Assembly (NCBI GenBank): GCA_023055355.1 | Contig: JALJCS010000024.1 | Coordinates: 8,261,501 to 8,325,500 of the forward strand | Source of the DNA: Agelaius tricolor | Taxonomy: Eukaryota > Chordata > Aves > Passeriformes > Icteridae | Length of the DNA: 64,000 nucleotides | Direction: 5' to 3' | Part shown: positions 22,601 through 36,272 of the stretch, one piece after another | Numbering within the stretch: position 1 is the first letter of the stretch | Layout of the letters: each line of letters opens with the position of its first letter | Notes under the pieces: generated by a model | Told to the model about the DNA's origin: nothing | What the model saw: the letters and a program-made list of their open reading frames with translations, nothing else | Databases searched by the model: none | Position numbers and translations under genes: made by a program

Positions 22601-25600
22601 AGCAAAACCTGTGGGGGGTGTCATCAGTCAAGCCAATGTTGAGCCAATGTCCCTTAGCAGGAATCTGACTGGTAGGCAGGGAGAAGAATGAATAATCTGC
22701 TTGCTGTATTGTCAGCTTGTAATCCATGGTGAAATTTGAGTTATCTCAAACTAGACTGTTTTTATGAAGAAAGGAAAATAGAAAAGGGCTTTTTTCTGGC
22801 TATCCCACCAGATGAAGTTAAGCTTCATTTTGAGGGATGCAAAATCTGTATTTTAAGTCTGAAAAAAAATGTTTGTTTGGAGGTGCACTGTGGGACAGAA
22901 ACACAGAGAAATGGAGGCTTCAAGGCCATACTGACAAGATGTAAGAAAATTTAACAACAATATCTTCAAAGTGCAAAAGACACACAGCCCATTTAATGCT
23001 CCTTCACACCAAACTCAGCTGTCCTCAATAGGGGTGCTGAGCTGAGCTGAAAGGCCATGGAGACAAAGCTGGTGTTCTCAACTCCTGGCTTTGGACAAGC
23101 CCAGTCCCTCTGGCTGGCCATCTTCTCTGAGAGAATATTCAGTAGGTTAGGCAATCATCAGTCAATTAAATGAGGTGCTCTGGACCAGGGTCTGCAGGAA
23201 CTCTTCCCATTCCCTGCTTGCACACCCTATATTCCTAATTAAGCTATTATGAATATCAACTTGAATTAGACTTCTTACTACTGGGAAATTATGAGCTGGG
23301 ATTTATTCTTTTAGGGTTTTCTGTAAAGCCCAGAAAAATAAATGCTGCTCCTCAAGATAGCTGTGTATGACCCCAGGCACCTGAGTAGTCCCTTTGACTC
23401 CACTGAAATGGTTTATATGTGTGAATTCTGTCTTCAGCTGAAGTTAGGAAAATGCTTTACAATCAATAAAGTATGACTGCTTCCTTTTTTCCAGATAATA
23501 GTGTTCCTCAACATCCCCAAGCAGCACTTATAAGTCAATCTATTAATCCAAGAGAACATTGTACTTCTCCTGTAACTATTGATAGGATGTTTGTTGGGTT
23601 TCATTTTTCTGATAAAATTGTAATTTTGGTTCTTTGATATAGTTTTACAGTTCACTAATGAACTGGATATTGTTCTGGAACGAAAAGAAATCCATACTCA
23701 GTTCATCTGGTACATCCTGGTCATCACCTGTTTCTCTCCTATTTTTGACTTTTTTCCAGAGAATCTATTCTCTGCACAGCAAGTTTCCCTGGGATGTTCA
23801 CCAATGATTAACTTTATTTACTGAAAAAAACAGCCAGACAGAGAGACTCATGTTGAGATCAGGCGTAGGCAAAATTTCTTGGCAGGAGCTTGGCATGGCT
23901 GCATCACACAAAAGCCTGAGCTTCTGCAGAATTTGTTTGTATTTGAGGCACAAATATCTTTCAGTGAAAAATGAATTCTTGCTTTCCAGTGTGCTTTAAC
24001 AAACTGCAAAACTAAGTGAAGCCAGTTCAAGGTGATCATAAAGATAAAATTAAAACCAAATACATCCTGTCAAGACAGCATGTGGAACATCCATTTGTAG
24101 TGCAAAGTGCTCCAAGAATCATTGCCATTTGTTCTGTACAGCTCCCACGCTCCCTATAGAAAGAAAATTTTAAAAAATTCTTGATGAAAGAATGACTGGC
24201 AGGAATTATGATTACTTGAAGCGCATGCTTTAAAGGGACAAGACCATGATGTATTCACCAAGCCCATTCAGTTGTAGTGATGTTCTTCTGTGCTGAATTG
24301 CAGTAGTCAAGGAAAAGTTTTGAATTTTCTTTATGTTTGTGTCTGACACCGCTCTGGATGGCCACAGGGAAAAATGTTTGGGTTTTTCTGTAGCAGGGGA
24401 AAGCCAGGATGGAAATCCTGATTGTGATTTCTACCTTCTCTTGGAGAAAGAACTACACTGTCCACTGCCCCTCAGAAAAAAACTGGTAGGCTCCAGCTCA
24501 AGGACAACCACTGCTGGCAAATGTGCCCACACTTGAAGGTCTCAATCCAACTTATATTAAAAAAACCAAAAAAACAAAAACCAAAAACCAGTAGTTTCTT
24601 CTAGTTTCTTGTAGGTCCTAATGTATCAAGTCAGTTGAAGATGTTAGAGATGTTAGATGAAGGGTGAGAGATGTACACTTGCCCTGGAGACACTCAGGGC
24701 TTCTGTGCCAGCTCTTCTGAGGAACCCATCTGGGTCTGGCTTAAACATGCAGGGAAGCCAACCCTCCCTTTGGCTTGTCCACCAGATAAGTTGACAGTGT
24801 ATAGCAACTGATTGGAGAGGTTTAATGTTTTTATCATCAAAGTGGACTTTCAACCAATTCTTTATTTTCCTCATGTTTCTCCTCAGAGTTTCACTCAGTA
24901 GCTGAAAATCTCATGCTATGCGCTCTCAAGTAGCTTATTATCATTCTTAACACTTAATTCTTAATCTACATGGACTCATATTTCTTTAGAGAAAAATTAA
25001 ATCCAGTGATTTACTCAAATTTCAGGGGAAGAGGAACAAATTAACACTTGTGCTTGCATTTAGTGTCTTGGGTAAGGCTGCAATGAGAGTACATCAGTTT
25101 GCCATTTCCTTCCAAGCTGGAGGCAGATGAAATTGTAAAGGAATGTTCCTTTACCATATTTTGAACCTTTTTAATAAAGCTACAGAAATTCCTTATGCTG
25201 TGAGATTTCTGTCACACAAAGTGGTTTGTATCTTGAGAAACTCAATGAAATAAATTTTCCGGTCTTGCAAGAGCAAGAAGAGTGACCCAGAAGAGCTGGG
25301 GTAAGAATTTGTTTGCAAAACAGATGATGCCCCAGAATCTCTGGTGAGCATCTGTCTGCTGCTGGATGGAACCTTAGCTGTCTTTTCATCCTCCCTGACA
25401 TGCAGAGATGGAGTTCTGTGGCAGCTCAGTTTCCTACCCTGCCACAAAGGTGTGGGGCATGTCCAGCACAGCCAGAAATAGCAGCTAAAACTGGACTGCA
25501 GCTTCTTTCTCTTTAAAACCCAGTCACTAACAGTATAATCCACCAAGATCAGAATGCCAAGAAGGATGGGGTCTGAATTGGTATTTTTCTTTGCTTTTTG

Positions 25601-27779
25601 TTGGGATTGAGCAATAGTGTGAAGAGGCCCATGAGATTGCTTGCTCAGAGAAGATGGGGAAGTGTCCTGCTGTCTCCTCATGCATGATGCACACAAACCA
25701 GTTCTGTGGGCCTGGGCTCAAAACATGTGCAAGAGATTTCGGATACAAAGGTTAGAAACCCACCTTGGAAATAACTTGGAAGAGGGACACAAACTAAGGA
25801 CTCTTAGTGTCTTAAACTCATATGGAAGGCAAATCACCCAGCCATTTTCTGCTTCTTTCCCCTGCAGGATATTTTATGACACAGCACTCATAGTGAGGTG
25901 GGAAATACCCCATCCAATAATTGTACCTTTCCTATGGCCATTCTGGATGGCTGCAGCTGGGAGTTTGTTCCTCCTTCAGATTGAAGAAGGACAATAAAGG
26001 CACATATATTCTATATGATTCATTGCCATTACACAGCTATAGAGGATAATTTAAAAAGGCATCCCAGGGGAAAAAAAAAGCGAGAGAAAACCCCCAATCC
26101 TTCTCTGGTTCCTGCAAATAACCATCAAGGGTTATTATTTATATGGTAGGGAGATCAGCATGGATTTCAGGTTGCTGAAGACCTGAGTCAAGCTAAGATT
26201 TGAAGAAATAAAGGATTTTAGGGACCTTCCCATCACAAGTTTTTCATAGTATCTAACTTCAGGCACCTTCTTACCAGCTGTGTGGGGTTTTCAGACCACC
26301 CAGAGGTTTTGTGAAGACAATATAAATGATTTGTAGACTATAGATATATATGTATGCAACATATGTACATAGATAGATGTAGATATTTATATAGATACAT
26401 ATGTATGCAAATTACACACATAAAGATGTTACCAACATAACTCTAGGTGATATCTGTGGAATAGGTGCTTAAAAGCACTGGTATAGTCTGGTTTTACTCT
26501 TCATCCAATGCACATTTCTATTTAACCATAGGTTTAATCACCAAAGACAAGTGAAGCATAAAGATGTTTATGAAAGCAAGCACTCCCTGTAGGTTTTATG
26601 GAGCATTCTATGCAGAATTTTTTTTTTCCTCAGCAAGAAAAATCTAATAAAAATCAGCAACAGTAGAATGATTTCTTTCTCTTCCTCTTAATCAGCAGGC
26701 AAAAAAAATCTGGGAGTGGGGAGTTTCTTTCCTGACAAAACATTTTTCAGCTGTCAGACACAATAAGTGTCATTTATATACAGGTTATAATGTATAGAGA
26801 GAAGGAATGAACATTTCAAAGTTGAAAAATTTAGAGTGGAAGTAATAAGTTAGTCATATGGCTTTGCAAAAGTCTCCATTTTTTCAGTCTAGTTTATGCA
26901 TTCAGCTTTAATATTAGGATCAAGATTTCATCTTATTCTTTGAAAAATAAAGTCTCTGCTGTCTGTGAGCTCGAGAACAGAAATTACTTGATAATATTCT
27001 GTTGCCTGTACTTTATTTTTGTTTTTTCATGCAGGAAATCAGAGTAGGTGACCACAATAGTCCTGCCAGGCTTTAAGTTTGAATAGAAATGAACAAATCT
27101 GACATTATAATGGATTTTCTCTTTTTTACTTGAAAGGCAAAGAAATGCTAATTCCAACCTAGGACAGTGCAACATTTAATGACTAAGCAGCTAAATCTCT
27201 TATACTATTAAAATGAGTTGGTTCCAGTTTTTGCACTTAATAATCTTCTCACATAATAATTTATTTCTTCAAAACAAAAAAATACCTGCATTGAAATAAA
27301 CCACTGAAAAATAATCAGGCTGAATTTTTATTAGATGACATTGTGGCTCTTTATAGTGCTTGAAAGTTTTTGGGTCTCAGGGGTGTTGAAATCTTGTTTC
27401 AGTCATTGGGACTGCAGGTTAGGACCCAGGGACACTTGTAGGCTGAATTTTGTGTCAGCAGGAATGTCACCACAGGATGGTGGCCAGAGTGGCTTTTAGT
27501 GAAGACATAATTCTAGAAGATTATTTCTCTAGAAGATTATTATCCTATTAGGATATTCTAGCCTTTTTTTCCAGGATATTAACTTACTAGAGTCTGCTCT
27601 TATTCAGTGCAAATACTTCAACAGCTGACAGAAGCTTGAGCCTTCCCTAAGAACTTTAGTGGGGACTAGACTTCCAGGAAAATCCATTATTTTCTTTTCC
27701 AAGTAAATATCTATAATCCCCTGCAATGCTACAGGCCTGGGACAGAGTGACTGGAGCCCTGACTGGTTTAACCTGGGGC
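19611..27779. other. AT-rich unique DNA, no gene seen
   Basis: Contains a C9 run at 19,745-19,753, GC-richer patches at about 20,270-20,710, 22,480-22,690 and 25,380-25,480, and A-rich runs near 24,560-24,590. CTAGAAGATTATT is duplicated near 27,512-27,545, beside a small inverted TATCCTATTAGGATA. The largest open frames (167 codons minus at 25,193-25,696; 118 plus at 25,641-25,997) lack domains and overlap other frames on both strands. No interspersed repeat was recognised. Confidence 0.45.
26337..26410. repeat. Imperfect TA/TAGA microsatellite
   Basis: Alternating TA, GATA and ATGTATGCAA units: CATATGTACATAGATAGATG, then TTATATAGATACATATG. The motif ATATGTATGCAA occurs twice (near 26,348 and 26,399). 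This is a degenerate simple repeat. Confidence 0.8.
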
Positions 27780-28372
27780 TGCAGGTGAACATGAGCCAGA
27801 GTGTGTGCCCAGCTGGCCAATGGCACCTGGCTTGGATCACAAGCAGGATGGTCAGCAGGACCAGGCCAGTGATTGTCCCCTGTACTCACAACTTGTAAAA
27901 TCACACTCAAATCCTGGTTTTGGTTTGGGGTCTCTCACTACAAGGAGAACACTGAGGTGCTGGAGAATGTCCAGGGAAGGACAGTGGAGCTGCAGAAGGG
28001 TCTGGAGCAAAAGTCTGATGAGGAGCAGCTGGGGGAGCTGTGGATGTTCAGCCAGGAGAAGAGGAGGCTCCCTCTCTGCAAGCCCCTGAAAGGAAGCTGC
28101 AGCCAGGTGGGGTTGGTCTCCTCTCCCAGGTAACTCACTACAGGATGAGAGGAAATGGCCTCAGCTTGTACCAGGGGACACTGACATTGGGCAGGAAAAT
28201 TTCTTCACCAGGAGGCCCAAGGAAGTGGAAAAGTCACCATCCTTGTAGGTGGGTGTGTAGGTGTGATGCTTGGGGACATGGTTTGGTGGTGAACTTGGCA
28301 GTGCTGTGTTGGTGGTTGGACTTGATGATCTTAAAGGTCTTTTCCAACCTTAATGATTCAATGATTCTGTAT
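27780..28372 (+). mobile_element. CR1 LINE fragment, longest copy in the window
   Basis: Recognisable CR1 segments in order: GGTGAACATGAGCCAGAGTG, CAGCTGGCCAATGGCACCTGG, GTCAGCAGGACCAGG, GTGATTGTCCCCTGTACTC, CACTACAAGGAGAACACTGA, GTGCTGGAGAATGTCCAGGG, GGGTCTGGAGCA, GATGAGGAGCAGCTGGG, TTCAGCCAGGAGAAGAGGAG, CTGAAAGGAAGCTGCAGCCA, CTCTCCCAGGTAAC, AGGAAATGGCCTCAGCTTG, AAATTTCTTCACC, GGGGACATGGTTTGGTGGTG, TTGGACTTGATGATCTTAAA, GGTCTTTTCCAACC and a terminal AATGATTCAATGATTCTGT. This covers the C-terminal part of the reverse transcriptase ORF plus the 3' UTR. Short overlapping frames of 78-114 codons on both strands here are remnants of the element, not genes. It is less decayed than the other copies. 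Confidence 0.95.
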
Positions 28373-31199
28373 AAGCACAATTGATCCAAACATTAAAAGA
28401 TTGGAAATAACTCTATGTTTATTGTTTCACACTAAAATCAGGGAGCACTGATCAGTCTTTCCAGAATGATGAATTGACTGTTCAGTTCCTTAACTCATGC
28501 TACCTTGGAATCTGTGTCTTACTCAAACCAGGAATGTGCTTTTTTTTAAACTAATTACATCATGCCACTTTCTTCAGCCATGTAAAACTCCCACTGACTT
28601 CAGAGGTCAGGCATAATGATGTTACAAACACGGGATTTGACTTATGAAACACCATCTGCAGCTGCAAGTGGGTGTCCAAATAATGTGGCACCTCAGACTA
28701 AAACCTCTGTCCCAGGAACCCAAAGATTTTAACACTTAAAGGATGATTTGAGGATCTTTTGTACATTTACAGCTCATGCTATTATAAGTGGATTGAGAAG
28801 TCAGCTATGAAGGTTTAATCCTCAACACAATAAAGAGGGACAATCCTAGTAAAGGTCCCAATATATTCCTTTTTCCTCCAGTGATGCTTTTTTCTGTCAA
28901 ACTTATATTGTCTTCCCAGTATATTCTGCAAATGGAGATTTGCAGAAGTACTCTAGTAATGAGAAAAGATGGAAAATAATTTAAAGATGTGAAGAACAAA
29001 TTTTAGAGTGTTTCTGTTGGTGAAGGATGAAATTAAAGCAATAAGTAGAACCAAAAAGAATTCAATAAATGAAATGCAATCTGAACATATCAGATACTGA
29101 GTCCATTAAAGCAAGGGGGGTACATTATTTTAAATAACAAATTCAGACAAATCTAACTTGTATATCATCGACAGTATTATTACCAAATAAAATCTTTACA
29201 TTTCAACCTATTTTGTTCTCTTTTTCTAGAAACCTCCTGAATTAACTGAGCACTTTTACTGTGAGAAGTAAGGACAAAGATGAGCACAAATAAAGCAATA
29301 TCACAGTAGTCTTTCAAAAAATAGGAAAGTAACAGCCAGAGACAATGAGGTGCAAAGGCTCAAGTTTTGATTTGTACATTTCCCTTAGCAGGATGATGTC
29401 TTTGAATCAATACTGCTTGAGGTCCGAGGCACATTTGCAAGGGTACGTGGTCTGTAGAACACTTCCCACCATCCTCCCAAGCTCTTGCAGAAACCACTGG
29501 AAAATGTGACAAAAGTTGCAGAAGGGTTGACATTTCTTCTGACAAACACTGTCTCTGAGAGATATATTGTTTGGCTGAAAGTAATTAATATTTTTAAACG
29601 TTGCTCTTTCTGTTATTTTATTTAATTTTTTTTAGTTTATAGTAATGGAAAGGGGTTTATGGATTAGAATCAACCTTTAATCAATGTGCCTGTAAAATTG
29701 GCATTGGAAGAATTTAAAAATAGCTAAGGCTGTAAACAGTGCTAAAAATATTGATGTGGTAATGGATGAAGTTGTATTAATTGTAGTCAAAATATAATCT
29801 TCCTTGCTGTCTAGGGACAATTCCAAAAGAAGCAAGGATGCAAGCTGAAAGATTTTGACATGGCAAGAGTCTCCAAACCACAGGAAAATCCCTGCCCTAT
29901 CTTTTCCTGTATAAAGCTGAGCAACTTCCTCCTACCACCTGCAACTTCCTCCTACCATCTCAAAGTGGTGCAAGACCTGCTGTTGCTTGATGGCAAAACA
30001 CTCATTAGGGTGCTTTGCATGGCCAGGCTTCTGTTGTTTTCAGTTGTGGGACAGTGACTTTAAATGTCATCAATGTCATCACCTCGATGCCATCTAACTC
30101 CAAGCTCTGCCCAAGAGGTCATGGTTCCATTGATTTTAAAATGGAAGGTGTCAGGTTTTATATCCTACAAAGAAAATTTCTTTACCTGCAGCTATTAAAT
30201 GACTGGTTCCTGTCAGTCTAAGGTTACAACTTTGTGGACCAAAACCTACTGGTCAGATAGGTCAGGGATTTGTGTTTGAGGGTTTTTGTAAGGTGTTGAA
30301 AATCCTCTAGAAAGTCGAGGCAGGGGGACTGAATGTTCAGCACATCTTTTTGAGTTACATGCCCAGTGCAGGGCTTCCTGCAGATGCAGGGGACAGGATT
30401 TCATGACCTTTGCTGTCCTTTTGGTTATGATGTTCTCAAATGAAAAAGAAGTGAGATTCTTTTCCCATGGACACTTAAGAGGTAGTATGAGCTAACAGCA
30501 GAAAATATATTGTATTTATAGAGAGAAACTTGGTATCCAGTGTGCAGAAATAGGAAGAACCAAAAGTTCTTCCCACATTGCAGAGAAGCACTTAAGGGAG
30601 GAAAGATATGAATGGCGCAGTGGGACCGACAACAGAAAAAATTAAATTATACTTTTATTATAAGAAATGTGACATTGCTATATCCTAAAAATATTGAAGA
30701 ATAATTATATACACTTACAACTGCTATAGTTGCTGGAAGTTGCTGCAAATTTACAGAGAGATGAATCTGGGGACTTTGTGGGTTTTAAGATATTATCCAT
30801 ATTGTAGTAATTTTGGAAATTGCTGACCAACAGCAGGTTTACAAGGTGTCAAAATTACCTTTTCATGTGTGTTTACTTATGTGTTCTATCTCTAAAAATG
30901 TCACTCCACAAAAGAGATGCTTATGTTTTTTATGAGTTGTCAGTGTGTTTCTACAATACAAATCACAGTCTAAAGCACTTTCATTGTACCCATCACACCA
31001 AGCTCCACAGAATTTGCATAAAAAATTCCAGCAGTGATCCCATCACCTCCCTGGTGTGGTACAGCCTGAGAGAAAAGCTCTGAAGTAGTTTGTAGCTTAT
31101 TAATGGTAATTCAGACATGATCAAATTTACTACTTCAACATTGAAACTTTTGATTCCAAGCATATTTCTTTAACTGCAACTTTAGAATTTATTTCTCAC
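28373..31199. other. AT-rich unique DNA, no gene seen
   Basis: No recognised gene or repeat family apart from the 20-bp tandem duplication listed separately. Open frames of 60-90 codons are scattered on both strands with no domain. Confidence 0.45.
29921..29960 (+). repeat. 20-bp tandem duplication
   Basis: GCAACTTCCTCCTACCACCT (29,921-29,940) is repeated directly at 29,941-29,960 with a single difference. Confidence 0.95.
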
Positions 31200-31410
31200 T
31201 ACTCACTGAACAATAAGAGTACAAATAAAAAAATTAAAAATAATAATAAAAAAACTAAATAAAACTCCATGAAAAAACAACAACAACAAAAAACCAAGAA
31301 ACCAAAACCAAACAAGAAACCACGAACAAAATTAACAAAAAAAAAAAAAATGCAAAAAACCCCACAGAAAACAAATAAACCAAACAAAACTAAAGAAAGC
31401 CAAACAAGAC
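31200..31410 (+). repeat. A-rich low-complexity tract
   Basis: About 200 bases of A-dominated sequence with interspersed C and T (AAAACCAAACAAG-like units, AACAACAACAAC, and a run of 14 A near 31,337-31,350). The plus strand is almost free of G, giving extreme strand asymmetry. The minus strand reads as an 79-codon phenylalanine/leucine-rich frame, an artefact of composition. Confidence 0.9.
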
Positions 31411-32984
31411 CCATAAAGCAGCTGAAGGCTTGATACAACCTACGAAGGTTTTATCCACAGTTTTCATGGAGCATGTGTCTCAGAGATTGTGAGAAAAAGC
31501 CAACACAACAAAGTAATTTGGGGTTGGTAGATCCTTCTGCTTTCTCAAACACCTAAAGTTAACCCGATTTCAACATTTGTTCACTGCTCACTGACTCCTG
31601 AAAGGGCCTCATGTCTTCATCTCTGGAAAAAACAAACCTACTTGAAATTGCTGTTCTATGACTGTGAATATGCATTTTCTACCCTTTCTTTTTCATGGTG
31701 TCCTAGGGACACCTGAGGCTCCAGTTATTAGCAATATTTTCCAGTTATATTAATATTCTGAATGCTGACTTTAGCTAAAACTACCTTAACAGAGCCCAGC
31801 TTTTTCCTGAAACAGGATGAGAATAGATGAGATATCTCAGTGGTTTGAGACAGCTCAGCTAGCCTTCCAGTGTATCTATAATTCAACACATTGCACAATA
31901 AGTGGAATTTTGACAAATAAAAATAAATAATGCATTTCCCTGAAAGCTCAGGGAAATGGAAAAGTGTATGGAACAAGAAACAGCATGTGTATGGAAAAGA
32001 AGTTAACCAGATGAAAAAAAGGGAGAAAGACTTTTACTAAATATAGGGAGGTATTGAATAGCGTAAGTTCAGAATCCTCAAAATTATCTAATCATAGCCC
32101 AGAAAATGGCATAGTCCTTACTATGTAAATATATTTATATATAAAAAATGTGTTACCAAAAGTGAGAAATACTGTATTTAGTGGAAATTTAATCCTTTCC
32201 CCTAGCTGGTACAAAATTCACCCTTAAATTCCTGCCAAAAATCTGAGCTAAGCTGATCTTTTTGCACTTTCCCAGCATGTTTCTGACTTTCAGTGAAAGC
32301 TGAAAGTGCTAAATTCTTGCCATTAAACACCTGCTTAATTCCAGATTAATAGCAGAAATAAATGCATTAGCTTAAAAAAAAAACTCCACTCTTGATTGTT
32401 CAGAATTTTAAACTGCTGCTACTATACAAGAAATCAAGCTGGTTCTGCCTTTGTGGAACTCTATGACTAACTAGTTTACCTGTTTTCTAGGAAAACTCTC
32501 TGCATAATGGATGTGACTTTTAAACATTAATTACATATTCAATTACTCATTGTTATTCAGTACTTAATGCAGGTGTACTTAAAAGGAAAATTAGCATCTG
32601 GTACCCAGCTTATGCAGCTTATATTATAATGTGGGTTGAATAGTTCAAGAATATCAGTCACCTTTTCCAGATGTAGAGATATTTTTCATATATGCTTTCC
32701 CAAACTGAAGTAAAAAAGTGGCTAAGGGTTGCATCTCTACAGTGTATAACAAGTTGGAAACAGCTCATTTCAATAAAGCAAAAAGGATAAGAAAAAGCAA
32801 ATAGTTTATGCATGAGGACTGATAAACCAGATCAGTAAACTATAAATTAAAAAGACAGAACTAAGGAAGAAATACAACAGTAAAATATGTTTCAGATGGG
32901 AGGGGACAAGCCAACAGAGCAGGGATGTAAAACAAAGCAAACCAAGTGGAAAGAGCAGATGGCAGGATGGAAATCACCTGAAGG
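31411..32984. other. AT-rich unique DNA with a hairpin
   Basis: A perfect 11-bp stem, CATTTCCCTGA (31,933-31,943) and TCAGGGAAATG (31,948-31,958), surrounds a 4-base loop. A shorter hairpin (GGTGTCC-TAG-GGACACC) lies near 31,697-31,713. No gene or repeat family is recognised. Confidence 0.5.
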
Positions 32985-33105
32985 AATACCAGAGGAGACT
33001 GTGGAACTCCTTGCCACAGAGGAGCTGCCAAGAGTGCTAGAACTTTGACCTCATTTCAGAAGAGACCTTAAAAATTAATAGAAGAAAACTACATGGATAG
33101 GTCTT
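32985..33105 (+). mobile_element. Old CR1-like LINE relic
   Basis: The segment GAGACTGTGGAACTCCTTGCC followed about 40 bases later by GACCTCATTTCAGAAGAGAC and then TACATGGATAGGTCTTAAGG resembles the 3' UTR region of old CR1 subfamilies shared with turtles and crocodilians, where a 'TGGAACTCCTTGCC' block is typical. The resemblance is short and highly diverged. It is recalled by eye, without a search. Confidence 0.5.
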
Positions 33106-36100
33106 AAGGAAAGAAAGAAAATACAAACCACTGGAACTGGAGAGTAGCTTGCTGCAAAATCACTGAAGGTCTGTCTTGTTACAATATGATTTTCTGTCGT
33201 GGGTCAGAATAACCTGTGACCAGTAAACCTGGATTTAATGTGAAAGGCAGAAAAGACAATTCTAGGTGGTATACAATTCAAGCAGAACATTTTGGATTGA
33301 TTTCATTTGATTTGAACTCCATGCTTAAAAAAAGGTTTTTTAGTCCGTGCAGGTGAACAGAAAGGTTCCCAACTTCACCCTCAGTAGGCAAGGTCAAAGG
33401 CACAGACAGAGCCTGAATATGAGAGTCACTGCATGTGCATGTGCAATAACTACATGGTGCAATAGTTGTTTCCCTTGGTGGCAAATTCCATTAAATAAAT
33501 TTGGGCTACAACATATAGGAAAAAAACCACAATGAGCCTCAACAAGACAGAAAAGACATGAAGCAGACTGGAATTCAGAGTGGGTTTTTTCTCTTTGCAC
33601 ACCAGATTTTAAAATTAATCTGCTGCTGGTGAGGTAGAACACCAATGTTCCTTGTAGAATAGGTTCATTGTTGTTTTATGTATTCATAAGACAATGGTTG
33701 CAGAAATGCTATTCTTTACACTGCCTTGTGAAGACATTTATGCTTACTCATTTATGCTTGTTCATTTTATCCAAACTGAGACTGAATTGAGGAAGAATCA
33801 GCCAGTGACCAACTCCTTCAATTTTGTGTCCAAGCTCTGTCTTAGCTGTTAGATCTGAGCAATGAAGTGCAACTGCCTGTTCCTTCCCTCTGGCCACAGT
33901 GAATTATTAATTGCTGTTTGTCTCTGAGTTTGTCGCTCCTTGGAGGATTTCATGAAAGAAAATGACAAAGTGAAAACAAATACATGAGATACCAAGTCCT
34001 CCACTTCCAAGGATGCTATTCAGGCACATCTGTTCACACAATAATGTCATTTCAAAGGCGTTAAGCCTTGTATCAGAACAGTTTTATAGCTATGGATCTC
34101 CATGAAAATAGCAATTCACACGTGTGAGACAAAGGTGATTAAACCACAAAGAATGAACAGTTTAGGGACAAATTTTGAAAGAGCAAGAATTGAAAGGAAT
34201 GATCAGGTTCTTTTAAAGAGTTCAACACTTCAAATCCTTTGAAGTGATTTATTATATCTGAAGTCATTGATATCTGAAGGAAGATTTAGAGAATTCTTAG
34301 TTTTAAAACCCCATTTTTCCTTAGATTAAAAGCCAATGTCCTTAAAAAATTGCCTCTGTTTAGAAACTCAGGCCCATTGTATGCAGAACTCTCTTCACTT
34401 TATAATAACCTGTTGTAATATTTCAAAAGGAAGAGTCTTTCAGTCTTTCAGCACATATTATTTTCCAGTGTTGAACTCATGATTATTTGTGCCTCTGTAA
34501 GAGGATTGACATGATGTAATGATGCAAGTCCAGAAATAATGAAATGCTGTCTACTTGCCAAGCCATTACAGAATTATCTACTGCTCTCAAAGAAGTAAAT
34601 ATAATTTCTCATAAAGTTTTTCCAAATGTAGCAGGGATGAGCAGCAATTAAAATAAAATAGGATGATTCCTGCTTCAAAAATAATTTCTTATTGCAAGAA
34701 TGACAATAAACTGGAGCAGCTCATCTCTGATTTACACTTGACTGCTGATACACACTCTGAAAGTACAAGGCATTTATTTTATTGCCATATATATGACAGA
34801 AAATGCCAGTTGTTAAGTCCACCAGTAAAACATTCCTCAAGAAACTTTTTTAGAAAAGAAGTTTGAAGAGCTGTCACTTACTTCATTAAGCTGCAAAGAA
34901 CAATTAAATAAAATGCAGGACCAATTTTCTCAGGATTCCTCCAGACCAGAAACACAGTTGTCTTATTGAAATCCTGATGTTGCTAAAACGGCCACATAAA
35001 TTCTCTGTTGAAATAGTCCAAGGTTCACTGCAGCATCATAACATTACATCATATTTTACACACTTAGCAAGAACTTGCCTCTTGAGGAACCCTAGGACAT
35101 AGTTACTAATTGTATCTTAATTCCTGGCAGTTTAAAGGTACACCTACATCTGACTACTTCTTAGACATGCTTATTTTAGTTTCAGCTTGGGCTGAGAAGA
35201 AGCTACTGTCATAGATTGTATAAATGTCAGATCTGTGCTCCTGCTCTTTAAAAATTGTGTCTTCCAACATTATTACCTCACCTTCCTCAAAACTAATTGT
35301 TTGGAATTTTGCCCAAGTTAAAAAATATCAAATGAATGCATATCAGGAAATTATATTATCTTTTGACTCAGTGGCTCCAAAATAGCTTCAGGGATCCAGG
35401 TCAGCCTGGTTAAACCTTTGCTATCAGGATCCATCAGGAAGCACAGCCCATGGTTGGGATTGCAGGTCAGCAGGCAGCTCCATGATATCATCACATCTAC
35501 CCTCACTTCTCCTCCCTGTCCCAGTGAACTCTTGCCCCTGCCTGCAATCCTGTTCTTCAAAGGGCACCAAATATGAATAAAACCAGCTCCTGTTTTTGGG
35601 AAAAAAAAACCCACAACAACAAAAAACCAAAAAAAACCCCAACCAGAGACAAAATTCTCATTCCCCTTAGAAAAAATTCCTATTTATTGTTTTTTTGTTT
35701 TGTAAAGAGAAAAAAATGTAGAAAAAATGTAGAAACACAGAAGGAATGTGGCTTTAAATGTACTCCAGAAATTTAGATCATCTCCTTGTCAAAAACTGAC
35801 CTAACTTCAAACTTCCAGGAGTGTAGGGAACTGCCTCACTGTTTCCTGAATACATTGCAGTCTCTGGTGTCACTAAGGATTTAGGAATAAAAAATACAGA
35901 CTGGGAGAAATATTCTTGGTCAAAACAACTGTTTTCCCACACTACAAAAAAAGCCCAACAGAAACAGCTTCAGAAGTCTCAGATCCCATTTGCAATCCAG
36001 TTTGGTCCCTGTCTCCAGTGTTTCTGCAGGCAATCACTCTACAGTCACACTTATAAAAACTAATGCAATAATTGACTCATCAATGCATTAATACCTACTT

Positions 36101-36272
36101 TGCCTTCAGCTTAAATAGTATTTCCTTCACACAACTGCCACTGACTGCTTATAAGGGCTGAATATCTCTCCTTAATGTATTTACAGAAGACAATGATGTT
36201 TTAATCTTTGCGTACCTATATTGGCAGGACAGATAAACAAGGGCCTTGAGTCATAAAGTAGTTTTACACTAC
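33106..36272. other. AT-rich unique DNA, no gene seen
   Basis: A-rich simple sequence lies at about 35,600-35,640 and a duplicated AAAAAATGTAGA near 35,710-35,732. Open frames of 60-87 codons on both strands overlap and lack domains. Confidence 0.45.

Noticed and set aside
25193..25696. 167-codon minus-strand open frame as a gene
   Set aside because: Overlaps other minus frames in different phases; no domain, no clear start context, no sign of splicing around it.
31199..31438. 79-codon phenylalanine-rich minus-strand frame
   Set aside because: Translation of an A-rich low-complexity tract.
31820..31850. A third copy of the ~400-bp repeat, based on GAGATATCTCAGT
   Set aside because: Only the 13-base palindromic core is shared; the flanks do not align.
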